Source of the DNA: Sepioteuthis lessoniana
Taxonomy: Eukaryota > Mollusca > Cephalopoda > Myopsida > Loliginidae
Assembly (NCBI GenBank): GCA_963585895.1
Contig: OY757904.1
Location: 21,768,793 to 21,832,792 of the forward strand
Length of the DNA: 64,000 bases
Direction of reading: 5' to 3'
A program made the position numbers and the translations under genes. Every line of letters starts with the position of its first letter. Within the stretch, counting starts at the first letter, position 1. Below are positions 22,211 to 31,095 of the stretch, one piece after another. Under the pieces are notes generated by a model. The model searched no databases, was not told the origin of the DNA, and saw nothing but the letters and a program-made list of their open reading frames with translations.

Positions 22211-22774
22211 GAATAAAAACCGACTCCGCTGAGGGTTTAAATGGCGAAATTAAGTTGTCGCAAACTAAGAGTTTTTAACTGGGTTACGCCAAAGACGTCT
22301 AAAAAGAGAAATAAAATCTCTGATTGCAGTCCAGAAAACTTCTCCCAACACACGCCATGTACATAGATACTGAACAATACACTTAAATGTTCTAATTTAA
22401 AGAATTAATCCATTATCCGCCCATTTTGCAACTGGATGGTAATTTGGTGAAGTTCTACATTTTCATTGACAGTCATTTTTTAATCATTCAAATTCTGAAT
22501 ATGACAGAGATAACTTTGAAATTAGAATCCTTCACATTTTCTTAAATATAATCATGGACCGATGTTACAACAGGGGCCCAATATCTCAACAGGTCATCTG
22601 GTATTACTATATTACTATACAAATATTAATTTTCGTGATACATCAGACGTCAGACGTGTAAATTACCAGCTAATCAGACGATTGTAACCGTGAAACTCTG
22701 AGTCACGAGTTTTTACTCTGCCTTACTTTTACATTTCCTACATCTGATATATATATATATATATATATATATGG
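22211..22774. other. Unassigned sequence ending in (TA)n
   Basis: No recognised gene. (TA)n occupies about 22747-22773. Confidence 0.55.
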
Positions 22775-23060
22775 TCTCTGCTGTGAGTTGAACATGCTTG
22801 TGAGAAAATTAGTCGGCTGCCACATACGCAAGAGCTCTTCGCCAGAATTTTGCACTCCAGGTTGTCGATAACGTATATGTAGAAAGATATACGTAAAAAA
22901 ATTCCTTCCCTTATGCTGAGAATGACAATAGTTCTAGAGTAAGGTGTCCACCTGGCGTAAAGTCAGTCAGGTTTCGACCCTAGCTTGAAGCTTCTCACGT
23001 GTCTGTCCACAATGAAGTGTTGTGATATAACAAAACTACCTGTCTGTGGATGACAATATA
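22775..23060 (+). mobile_element. Retrozyme-like unit (SINE-C), copy 3
   Basis: The unit has a spacer (GCCACATACGCAAGAGCTCTTC, 20 of these bases at 22819 onward; AACGTATATGTAGAAAG), a tRNA-like head (CTGGCGTAAAGTCAG, box-B-like AGGTTTCGACCCTAGCTTG) and a hammerhead-like end at 23007-23049. The same order is seen in the dimer at 26861-27247. The head lacks a good A box here (AGTTCTAGAGTAAGGTGTCC). I infer a non-autonomous element; no protein is encoded. Confidence 0.55.
23007..23049 (+). ncRNA. Hammerhead-like motif, degenerate core
   Basis: CCACA (23007-23011) can pair with TGTGG (23045-23049) as stem I. GTTGT (23019-23023) pairs with ATAAC (23027-23031) around a GAT loop as stem II, with one G-U pair. 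AC (23035-23036) pairs with GT (23042-23043) as a minimal stem III, followed by C23044 and stem I. The core between stems I and II reads ATGAAGT instead of CTGATGA, and AAAA replaces GAAA, so this copy should be inactive. Its stem II nevertheless matches the consensus deduced from the other two copies. Confidence 0.5.
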
Positions 23061-23135
23061 TATTATAATTGATGATATATTGCTCTATGTTTTTGTTTAT
23101 TGAGCTCTGAAAAGATTTTGCGCTTTCGGGGTTAA

Positions 23136-23139
23136 ATTA

Positions 23140-23177
<38 letters not shown>
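23136..23177. repeat. (TA)n microsatellite
   Basis: Alternating TA with one ATG interruption, abutting a SINE-B end. Confidence 0.9.
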
Positions 23178-23179
<2 letters not shown>

Positions 23180-23181
<2 letters not shown>

Positions 23182-23402
23182 TAAAGTTGGCGACCGTAGT
23201 CGAGAGCTGCTTGAAGGCTATCTTTTCATTAGCTGCTACACCTCGGTATAAGGGAGGGCGCTACTCCTTTCCGTTGATTGCCCCACTTTACCCTTGATCC
23301 ATACCTTTAAATGCTGAGTGTTAAGCAAGGTGGCATCAAGTAACATTTTTTGAATCTTTGGTACGACTCGACTTGGGATTGGCAAACACTCTGCCCACTA
23401 GA

Positions 23403-23406
<4 letters not shown>
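23180..23406 (-). repeat. SINE-B, copy lacking B box
   Basis: tRNA-derived SINE on the minus strand, aligned with copies at 25.86 and 54.85 kb through AAAGTTGGCGACC, GGGAGGGCGCTACTCC, TGAGTGTTAAGCAAGG and GACTCGACTTGGGATTG. After GGGATTG the sequence jumps to GCAAACACTCTGCCCACTAG, so about 23 bases spanning the B box are deleted. The A-box side (CCCACTAGACCA on the plus strand) is kept. Confidence 0.8.

Positions 23407-23461
<55 letters not shown>
23405..23461. repeat. (TA)n microsatellite
   Basis: About 28 TA units joining SINE-B to a LINE-R fragment. Confidence 0.95.
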
Positions 23462-23463
<2 letters not shown>

Positions 23464-23925
23464 GGGATTTCGAGATACAAACAGATCAGCTAATCCCGGC
23501 TAGAAGATTAGACCATGAGTCCAAGAAGTGCTTAACAAAAAAAAAAAAAAAAAAAAAAGAAAAAAGAAAAAAAAGAACTTGTCGTTTAGTGGATTTTGCT
23601 GTCCCGGCAGACCACTGAGTGAAAATAAAAGAAAGCGAAAAGATGGACGAATACTTGGATCTTGCTTGAGAACAAGAAAAAAAAACTGTGGAAGATGAAA
23701 GTAATGGTGATACCAACGGAACGGTTCCTAAAGGCCTGGAATAAAGACTGGAGGAGCTGGAAATCAGTGGAAGAATCGAGACTATCTAGACCACAGCATT
23801 GTTTAGATAAGTTAGAATACCCAGGAGAGTCCCTGGAGACCAGAGGAGAATTGATGTCAGTCAGACTTTAGTGAAAAACCACTCGTTAAAACTGGTGTAA
23901 AAAACCTGAAATGAGTGAAATAATG
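23462..23925 (+). pseudogene. LINE-R 3' fragment with restriction-like endonuclease core
   Basis: Plus-strand translation gives WDFEIQTDQLIPARRLDHES, a poly-Lys insert encoded by a poly-A run (23535-23573), then RTCRLVDFAVPADH, LWKMKVMVIPT and a C-terminus matching ETRGELMS. In R2/NeSL-type LINEs the endonuclease core is R-P-D followed after some residues by D-x-x-x-P. Here RRLDH replaces RPD and VDFAVP supplies the second part. Frameshifts at the poly-A and near 23670-23720 make it non-functional. The 3' UTR (ACCACTCGTTAAAACTGGTG) ends near 23925. Confidence 0.8.
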
Positions 23926-24195
23926 AAAATGACTTTATTTAATATCTAATTTGACTATACAAACTATAAAACACTTTAACAGAAGTGAGGATCTTACCTA
24001 TAATGTAATCTTCCGCCCAAATCCTTCAGTTATTTATTCAAGTAAATACTTATGCTGAATAGCGAACGTTAAAAAAAAAATTGAAGCAAAATCAAAAACA
24101 ACATCTTCCAACAAAAACAACTAATAAATCAGCAAAACAACTTCAACGTGTCGTAATTTTATAAAGAACCCCCACCCAAAACCACACAATAACGG
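23926..24195. other. Unassigned AT-rich spacer
   Basis: No recognised feature. Confidence 0.5.
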
Positions 24196-24375
24196 ATATA
24201 CATACATACATACATACATATAACCATCCATCCATCCATCCATCTATCCATCCATCCATCCATCCATACATACATACATACATACATACATACACGTATC
24301 CATCACTTTATACATACATACATATATAGATATCCATCCATGCATACATATGTACATACTTATATATACATACAT
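24196..24375. repeat. (CATA)n/(CATC)n tetranucleotide array
   Basis: CATACATA runs alternate with CATCCATC runs, becoming irregular after 24300. Confidence 0.9.
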
Positions 24376-24397
24376 ACACATATTCAAACTGGGCACG

Positions 24398-24475
24398 TCG
24401 GATGGTGTAATGGTTACAAAGCTAGACTAGTAAAGCTTCACGAGTGAGTTCGAATCTCATCGGGTGCTCCATTCA
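24398..24475 (+). repeat. tRNA-like SINE head
   Basis: GATGGTGTAATGGTTAC is a good A-box-like D arm, and GAGTTCGAATCTC about 30 bases later is a good B box. GGGCACG at the 5' side can pair with GGTGCTC at the 3' side (six of seven positions including a G-U), which resembles an acceptor stem. The anticodon arm is not canonical (10-base loop), so a tRNA-derived SINE head is more likely than a working tRNA gene. Confidence 0.6.
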
Positions 24476-24538
24476 TATGGCCTTGTGCCGCATATGAATA
24501 ATGAAAGGTAAGTAAATTACTACATATATCCATACATA

Positions 24539-24574
<36 letters not shown>
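24539..24574. repeat. (TA)n microsatellite
   Basis: Alternating TA followed by a short CACACG run. Confidence 0.9.
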
Positions 24575-24575
<1 letters not shown>

Positions 24576-24579
<4 letters not shown>

Positions 24580-24851
24580 GTATATTAAACTTCACCAGGA
24601 GGAAACACATGAATAGTAAAAAATCAGTTGAATCCAAACATTATTTCTTTGACTCAATTAAGCCAAGAAAAAAAAAAAAAAAACAAAAACAAAAAAAAAA
24701 AAAAAAACACTCCTCTCCCCCCTAAAACCTGAAAAAAATCAACAATAATTCCAAAAATAAAATAAAGATAAAATATGCATGAAGTGAAAATAAATGAATA
24801 AAGAGTATATATACATCTGTACATAGATGCGCATTCATGCATCTTCATCAA

Positions 24852-24906
<55 letters not shown>

Positions 24907-25855
24907 CTTACTTATTTCAGTATACATTTCTTCGTTTGTCAGTTGATCCGTTTCTGATACAGGATATTTCACTTTACATCAATTCAAAACAGTTTCAAAT
25001 ATCCTGATATCTTTTTTCTTAAGCATCCTTTAACTTCTGGCATAATTAGTTCGTCCATTGTAATGCCTGCTAAATAACCATTAGGACGTTTCAACAAGTT
25101 CAAAAAGATTCCCGCCTTCTCTTTCAACACTTAACGACTTAGACAGCCATGTTTTGTGTTTAAGAACATAATCTTGGAGTTTTACGGATTTTTCTCTTGT
25201 TGTTATTGGTAAGCATCAACACGGCAACAGATAGCTAACGTCATAGAGAATGTGTAAGAGGAAAAAAAATAACCACGGCTTTGTAAAATGGGTAAATAAA
25301 AGATAATAGAATTTGAAAAGAAGACATAACTAAAAAAAACAACTTTTGGATGAGCTGTGTCAAGTAACTCGAACGGCGTTTTTGCGTGGGAACAGACTGG
25401 AAAGGAAACTAACTGGATGCTATACAAGACCATATCGTTTTTTTAATCTTTTTTTCTTTTTTTCCACTAACACTTATGGGAATATATGCTCGAAGCTTAG
25501 AGTTTTCTTCTGATAAACGAAGCTGGATCAGTTAGTTACTTATTTGATGAATTTTGATCTTAAATATTTCTGATTGTATAATGTTCGATCTCTGCGATTA
25601 ATACAAGAAACAAAACAGATTGATTTTATCCTTGTAAAATGTTTGTATAATTTTCCATGAATAATATTCGATTTGTGATATTAATTCTCGAAAATGAATA
25701 GACAGACTGATTGATTGATTTTAACTGTATGTCAACCCGTCTAAGATTATTTTACGCCTCGAGGTTTGGGAATAGCGAAAATCATACATCTATATTCACA
25801 TAGTTATTTTAGAGTTTTTCAATTAAATGATATAAACTATTCCTATCTAAAAAAA
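24576..25855. other. Unassigned interval with poly-A and (TA)n
   Basis: No gene recognised. Contains a split poly-A (24667-24708) and (TA)n at 24855-24903. The 76-codon frame at 25203-25433 has no family signature. Confidence 0.5.
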
Positions 25856-26106
25856 AGTTGGTGACCTTAGACGAGGGTGACCCGAAAGCTCCCTTTTCAA
25901 TAGCTACTACAATGAGGTGTAGGGGAGGGTGCTACTGCATTCCCTGCATTGCTCCACTTTACTCTTGATCCTTACCTTATAATGCTGAGTGTTAAGCAAG
26001 GCGGCATCAAGTACCGTTTTTTGAGTCTTTCGTATGACTCGACCTGGGATTGAACCCCGGTCTCTCGGAACTTTGGCGAACACTCTACCCACTGGGACAA
26101 ACCATT
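25856..26106 (-). repeat. SINE-B, best copy
   Basis: Minus-strand tRNA-derived SINE of about 250 bp. Box B is GGTTCAATCCCAGG (complement of 26043-26056), and the A box is the complement of CTACCCACTGGGACA at 26086-26100, about 32 bases away, the spacing expected of pol III promoters. The tRNA-unrelated body runs to the complement of AAAGTTGGTGACC at 25856. Three copies in the window share this body. Confidence 0.85.
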
Positions 26107-26499
26107 CTTCATTCAAATAATCGACAGTTATACAGCATCAAGTATTCCTGCCAAATATGTATAATTTTTAAACTGATCAATTTGACCCTGGAGTCTACCG
26201 CTCCAGTTCAGAGTGAACCTGGTAGTAATATCAGTGAAGAGGTTATTCACACTCCCCAGATCCCAAGAACTGAGCCTCACCCTCGGATGCAGATTAGATT
26301 TGTGTGTTTTTGGAGACGGAGTAGTATTACCACAGGGTATTCTTAGCACCACCAACAGAACGTCTTAATAAACAAGAAAGGAGATTATTAAAAAATTCTA
26401 TAAATGCTTTTATTATTATTAGGCTAAGGCTAGATATACAATGGGCCTAGTTTCTGCTGTATTCTTCGAAGTAATCCTGTTGTACATTAGTTACAACAA
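26107..26499. other. Unassigned sequence with an A-family piece
   Basis: 26180-26310 contains words of the reversed repeat A family (TACCGCTCCAGTTCAGAGTG, AGTAATATCAGTGAAGAGGT, CTCCCCAGATC). The rest is unassigned. Confidence 0.5.
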
Positions 26500-26735
26500 G
26501 AGGCGCGTTAGTACAACGGTTATTGTCGCAGGAAAGGGAAACAGTGGCCTGAGTTGAAGTTCTAGACGAGGTTGTTTGTGTTTCACTTCGTGCTAATGCC
26601 CTTAGGAAAGGCATGAATCGATCTCTTCCCTCCCCAGCGATAGAAAAATAGTAGGACAGACAGAGTTCTTTAGCCTTGGTAAGACTACCAGTCTAAGGAA
26701 AACCTTGCTGTACTCCAGATGTACTCCGCCTAATA
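26500..26735 (+). repeat. SINE-A copy, diverged
   Basis: Aligned with 41331-41617 through GCGTTAGTACAACGGTTATT (A-box region), GTTTGTGTTTCACTTCGTGC, TAATGCCCTTAGGAAAGG, TAGTAGGACAGAC and CTTTAGCCTTGGTAAGAC. The B box is eroded (GAGTTGAAGTTCTAG). The tail is truncated near 26735. Confidence 0.8.
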
Positions 26736-26924
26736 ATTAACATCTTACTCATGGTGGAGTGGTTGCGTAAATACATATGGTAGTCACAAACGTTTTTCCA
26801 ATGCAAATGTTTGTACCACATACACAGACACACGCATAGACACACACACACATGAATATATAGCTCGGCAGTAAGATATCTAACTCGCGTAAAGCCAGCC
26901 GGGTTTCGACCCCAGCTTGTCTAA

Positions 26925-26963
26925 CCACACTGATGAGATGTGATACAACGAAACAGTCTGTGG
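26925..26963 (+). ncRNA. Hammerhead-ribozyme-like motif, intact core
   Basis: Stem I CCACA (26925-26929) with TGTGG (26959-26963). Core CTGATGA (26930-26936). Stem II GATGT (26937-26941) with ACAAC (26945-26949), one A-A mismatch, loop GAT. Core GAAA (26950-26953). CAG then TC, giving a GUC triplet ending at C26958 directly before stem I. All invariant catalytic positions of the hammerhead are present. Stem III is only A-U plus C-G with a one-base loop, shorter than in the sister copies, apparently after loss of four bases from a GTCTGTCTGT-like run, so activity is doubtful. Confidence 0.6.
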
Positions 26964-27204
26964 ATAACAATATATGTGCTCCCCACTCCCGGCGAAGGAA
27001 TCACTGATGGCCACTTGTGTAATGCAAAGCTCTTCTAATGAATTGAGTACTCTGGTAGCCGTTAAGCGTATATGTAAACAATTATATATATTCGTATCAT
27101 TCCTTCGCTTACGCTAAGTTTCCCGATAGCTCTGCGGTAAGATATCTGACTGGAATAATGTCAGCTGGGTTTCGATCCCAGCTTGAAACATCTCGCGTGT
27201 CTAG

Positions 27205-27247
27205 CCACACTGATGAGTAGTGATACAACAAAAGAGTCTGTCCGTGG
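27205..27247 (+). ncRNA. Hammerhead-ribozyme-like motif, one core change
   Basis: CCACA (27205-27209), core CTGATGA (27210-27216), stem II GTAGT (27217-27221) with ACAAC (27225-27229) around GAT, then AAAA where GAAA is expected, a five-base loop, GTC (27240-27242) and CGTGG (27243-27247) which pairs with CCACA at four of five positions. The stem II mismatch is at a different position from that in the first copy, so both derive from a fully paired ancestor. Probably inactive. Confidence 0.55.
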
Positions 27248-27462
27248 TGGAGAAGCAGGGACGAACTCATCAGTGATGTACTTCTATGGACCCCCGCATA
27301 TGGCCAAGCAAGAACAGGACGACCAGCTCGAACATACATACAGCAGCTAGGTGAGGATACGGAATGTAGCCCTGAAGACCTGCCAGAAGCGATGAATGAT
27401 AGGGAGAAGTGGCGAGAGAGGGTCAGTGATATCCGTGCTAACGGCACGACATGATGATGATG
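27245..27462 (+). pseudogene. LINE-Y 3' fragment
   Basis: Starts GTGGTGGAGAAGCAGGGACG directly after the ribozyme-like motif, continues through GGACGACCAGCTCGAACATA and GCCAGAAGCGATGAATGATA and ends in ATGATGATGATGAT. It encodes the C-terminal CWRSRDELISD...DIRANGTT portion. The 5' truncation point coincides with the end of the retrozyme-like element. Confidence 0.85.
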
Positions 27463-28066
27463 ATATATGTAGGGAGCAATGGATAATTTTTTGCCATTTT
27501 AAATTAATAATTTTGCCCCAGCATTTTGTTTGTTTCAGGTTTTGTCTACTGTGCAGTAAATCGCAGTTGGGTACACTGTCTGTTAAGAAAGTAGCACCAT
27601 GACGCGATTCAGTCCTCCAGGAATCTGGAAACGGCATGCTATATTGTTGGGTATTCTTGTCGGAAGCACTATTATGAAGACTTCAGAGTGTCTGGGTATC
27701 ATATTATGATGAGAATCTCTTTGGCAAATCTAATAATTATTTTTCTTAAAGTGTATTATGCAAAAGGCCGAAAAACAAAACAGAGCTGGTAAAAAATATT
27801 AACGTTAAAATGACCTCAAATAAAATTAAAAGTTACCAAAAGTTTCATGTAGTGTCAATAGTACAATCTTTTAGTTATCTGTAGATTTTAGTTTTTACAC
27901 GACCAGAAACTTTGGTGACAGATGTGATTTGACGAATTATATTTTATGATTTTATTAGCAGATTTTTTAAAACATTAATATTTTCGGTTATATATAAAAG
28001 AAATCAAAATATCACATTTATATTATAGTCTATGGGATATAAGATGCAATCATCAAATTAAACTTA

Positions 28067-28106
<40 letters not shown>

Positions 28107-28205
28107 AATCCTCATATATATTCTCGAACAGAATCATTCCTAACTCATTTTCTCTGAATATTATATATATATATATATATATATAAACACACAGAATACC
28201 TGTAT
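27463..28205. other. Unassigned AT-rich stretch with two (TA)n tracts
   Basis: No recognised gene. (TA)n at 28071-28104 and 28162-28185. Confidence 0.55.
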
Positions 28206-28342
28206 ATATTTTTATTTTTTAATTAGAGGAATTAATATTGTGAATTGAATTACCATGACCAGAAAATCCGTCGAACACCTACGCACGATATACGGGAACT
28301 CAATTCACAATATTAATTCCTCTACTTAAAAAATAAAAATAT
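28206..28342. repeat. Near-perfect 46 bp inverted repeat with 45 bp loop
   Basis: Arms 28206-28251 and 28297-28342 are complementary with about two mismatches; both contain GGAATTAATATTGTGAATTG or its complement. The loop (28252-28296) is the reverse complement of the segment just after the hammerhead-like motif of SINE-D (GTGTTCG, TTTTCTGGTCAT). The structure could form a long hairpin. It is either an inverted duplication of a SINE-D tail or the end of a foldback element. Confidence 0.75.
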
Positions 28343-28550
28343 GTACATTTATTTCCTTTCCCTTGAGGTCATAATAATTACGCGGATGCGTATTTCTAAG
28401 CTTCTTGGGAAGACGTGACCCTGGGGTGGGGGTGACCTTGTCCTCTTGAAAGAGTAAGGATGTAACTTGCAAGACACATTTAGGTTATATGGCTGCGCAA
28501 TTACCATGACTTGTTGATATGGCATTACTCGTGTGCGATATGAACTGGTG

Positions 28551-28715
28551 GCTCAGTTGTAGAGTTTCGGCACTGCAATCTGTAGTCGCTGGTTCGATCT
28601 CCAGTGGAGGAGATTACGGTATACACTGCTGATGAGACCTAATAAGGTCGAAACAGCTATCCAGTGTCGTGCGTATGTGTTCGGCGGTTTTCTGGTCATT
28701 GTAATTCAATTCATA
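28551..28715 (+). repeat. SINE-D: tRNA-like head plus hammerhead-like body
   Basis: A tRNA-like head with A box GGTGGCTCAGTTGTAGAGTT (about 28553) and B box GGTTCGATCTCC (28591-28602) is followed by a hammerhead-like fold at 28623-28667 and a tail TCGGCGGTTTTCTGGTCATT, TAATTCAATTCA. The tail is also present inverted at 28235-28290. Such a pol III head joined to a ribozyme recalls the schistosome SINE-like elements with hammerheads, but no sequence identity to them is claimed. Confidence 0.65.
28623..28667 (+). ncRNA. Hammerhead-ribozyme-like fold, type I, core fully conserved
   Basis: Stem I ACACTG (28623-28628) pairs perfectly with CAGTGT (28662-28667). Core CTGATGA (28629-28635). Stem II GACCT (28636-28640) pairs perfectly with AGGTC (28645-28649) around AATA. 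Core GAAA (28650-28653). Then CAGCTATC, with ATC (28659-28661) as the NUH cleavage triplet immediately before stem I. Every invariant hammerhead position (C3 U4 G5 A6 G8 A9, G12 A13 A14 A15.1, U16.1, H17) is present. The weak point is stem III, A-U and A-U around a C-A mismatch with a two-base loop. Natural retroelement hammerheads also have very short stem III and may work as dimers. Confidence 0.7.
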
Positions 28716-29274
28716 CAGAATACACTCTTGTAAAAAAAAAAGAAACAATATCAGAAGTTTGTCACGGACAATTAACTTTCAACTAGATATTCATAGACAC
28801 AAGTCCCGAATTTAAAAAGAACCACAAATCAATATCAAAATAGTCGCCACTATAAAACGAAAGGAAACACAAACTATTTACTTCCTGACGACGACTTAAA
28901 ACGTCAGAAACACATCTTGAAGAACACATCTAAAAGCAAATTCACTTGTGGACCTATTCATTTAAAAGTATATATGTATATATCTTCGGGCAAATATCTC
29001 GGACACAAACAACATATCACGTGACTAATTATAAATGCTAGATCATCACTTCTACCACATGACTGTATGAAGATTGAAATTTAAGTAACGGTTCATTGCA
29101 TATAGTTTTAATAATTCTAATATTCTTAAGTTTATACGTGCTCTGCATTGAGCACTCTTTTCGAGCAACTTTTCTTATTTACTCTTCTTCTATCTTTATA
29201 TATATCATCGTCAACATTATAAAATCACCCTGTGGCATGGATTTCCCAAGATTTCCCTTACTCTCTCTCTCTCT
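28716..29274. other. Unassigned sequence
   Basis: No recognised feature; A-rich run at 28732-28743. Confidence 0.5.
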
Positions 29275-29740
29275 CTCAATCCATCCCTATTATCCATCGC
29301 TCCCGGCAGTTCTAAACGACACCCTGTACCCGCACAGAACTGATGTAAATAAGTTCTTGCTAGTCGACCAATACTGGCACGTTCATGTGTAGGGGTCCAT
29401 TGAAGAACGTTACTTACGAGTTCTTCCTTGCTTCTCTAGCAGTGTCCGCGTATCTCGTTCGTCCTACGTGGAAGGTTTTGGTAATGGGAGGTAAGTTGCC
29501 GTATCACTTTTGTTTCTAGGGAGTGTTGCTTCCCGGATTTGTTCAAAATAGCTCCTTGCATTTTTGTGTTGTTCCTATCTAGCTTTTTCTCTATGTGTTT
29601 TGCTAGCGTACATGTGGTGCATCCGTACAGTTGTATGGACACAGTCACAGATTGGAAAAAATCCCGTTTTGTTTTATCGAGTAGATCAGATTCCCATTTA
29701 TTTGATCGGTAACCTATCGATTGCAGTTACCCCTTCGCTT
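29275..29740 (-). pseudogene. LINE-Y 3' fragment
   Basis: Reverse-strand copy covering the region after the RT active site. The minus strand reads TVSIQLYGCTTCTLAKHIEK (20 residues at about 29648-29589), then MQGAILNKSGKQHS, with further C-terminal blocks recognised at nucleotide level (plus strand CTAGTCGACCAATACTGGC, CCATCGCTCCCGGCAG). Frames are broken, and the (GAT)n tail is missing or eroded. Confidence 0.8.

Positions 29741-29742
<2 letters not shown>

Positions 29743-29797
<55 letters not shown>
29743..29797. repeat. (TA)n microsatellite
   Basis: About 27 TA units. Confidence 0.95.
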
Positions 29798-29799
<2 letters not shown>

Positions 29800-29801
<2 letters not shown>

Positions 29802-30257
29802 CTTACATATGTAAAGAGACAATAAATAATTATCTCTCTCGGGGAGCTTTTGATGTGCTACATGACAGTTTCAGAAACCCATTCTTGATCTCAAAATAAA
29901 TGTAACTATTGTTTTGTTTTCGTTAATTTTAGCTGATAACTAAAAGAATAACAATCTCAGAAATATTGATAACAGATGTTATCTATAAGTAGGTGTATGT
30001 GTGTTTTATGTAACTGAATGTCCTTGAACACTTCGGGAATAGCCGTTCATGATAATATTGATTTTTCGATTTCATATTGAATACAAAATTCAAATAAACA
30101 TTTGAGATTTATTACTTTCAGCGCAGACGCAGACACCACAAAGTTTAAAATTGTACTGAAAACTGTTTTATTTTCTATCACATTTTCAGTGTATTGTTCT
30201 AACAAAAATCTCGATATAGTGTACCGTTTTACTGACTTACGGTTACATATACGATTT
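29800..30257. other. Unassigned sequence
   Basis: No recognised feature; overlapping frames on both strands lack family signatures. Confidence 0.5.
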
Positions 30258-30545
30258 GGAGGTGTGACTGGCATGACGGTTAGCGTTGTAGGAAATGGAC
30301 ACGGTGATCTGTGTTTAAATCCTGGATAAGGCTGTTTGCATTTCACTTCTCACTAATACACTTGGGAAAGGTGTGAGTCCAACTGTTCTCCTTTAAGCTA
30401 TTGGTAAGTAGTAGGGCTCTTTAATCTTCTGGTGGTAACTGGTCTTAGAGAAGAAAAACTCGGAAGTCAAATCTGTAATACTCCGCTTAAAATGACCTTG
30501 TGTCACATCCTACTCGTGTTGAAGGATTGGGCAAATAGATACATG
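30258..30545 (+). repeat. SINE-A copy
   Basis: GGAGGTGTGACTGGCATGAC, box A remnant TGACGGTTAGCGTTG, box B GTGTTTAAATCCTGG, then GCATTTCACTTCTCACTAAT, CTTGGGAAAGGTGTGAGTCC, AGTAGTAGGGCTCTTTAATC, CTCCGCTTAAAATGACCTTG and a GGATTGGGCAAATA tail. The order is identical to the TSD-defined copy at 41331-41617. Confidence 0.85.
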
Positions 30546-30944
30546 AATGAGTTGTGTTCAAGAAGTTTTGTGACTGAAGCTGTATTTATCAAGACGGAAA
30601 GGAACAATGAATGAAATGTTGATTTTCTTTGGAATAGTCCCTTTGGCATTCAGTACACTTATTCCAGCCAGTTTTCATTGGTCGAGTCACCTATGAGACT
30701 TCTCTTTTGATATAGTGTGATGGTGCAAAGTTGTTTCTTATAATACACTCTACGTCCTTAGATTTTAGTTTTGAGATGAAATGTGCAATAGACATTTTAG
30801 AATGAGGTTGCTATATTGGAAGTTGATTTTGTTTAAGATTTGTTAATATTTATATAGAGAGCTTCAAGAATTTGAAGTTTTTGATGATTTCTGAGCAAAT
30901 AGTTTGTTGATTACTTAATTTTTAAACGAGTTAAAGCTCATTTT
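30546..30944. other. Unassigned sequence
   Basis: No recognised feature. Confidence 0.5.
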
Positions 30945-31095
30945 TTTTGCACACAGTTGAATGGTTTTAAGTAGTACAATCTAACATTAATAATTCTATT
31001 TGATATTAATCCTTTGTTTGCATACAATTAAATGGTTTCAGATTTTACTATTTAACATTAGTAATTCTATTTATCAAGTATTTCCATGTATTGTC
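30945..31095 (-). repeat. Repeat A1 internal modules (reverse)
   Basis: Two reverse modules marked by CACACAGTTGAATGGTTTTA and GCATACAATTAAATGGTTTC, each followed by TTAACATTAGTAATTCTATT-like sequence. Confidence 0.65.

Larger units (their letters stand above)
26861..27247 (+). mobile_element. Retrozyme-like tandem dimer (SINE-C)
   Basis: Two units in direct tandem. Unit 1 head TAGCTCGGCAGTAAGATATC (26861) and unit 2 head TAGCTCTGCGGTAAGATATC (27127) resemble a tRNA D arm/A box, each followed by a box-B-like GGGTTTCGA[C/T]CCCAGCTTG and by a hammerhead-like motif. The two CTGATGA cores are 280 bases apart. The spacer 26964-27126 separates them and is also found upstream of the third copy (22.78 kb). 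The element ends near the predicted cleavage position of the second ribozyme, where a LINE-Y fragment begins. This layout matches the direct-repeat ribozyme organisation described for retrozymes. Function is inferred, not shown. Confidence 0.6.

Noticed and set aside
24398-24475. Functional tRNA gene
   Set aside because: A and B boxes and an acceptor-like stem are present, but the anticodon arm is not canonical and the surroundings are repeats; a tRNA-derived SINE head fits better.
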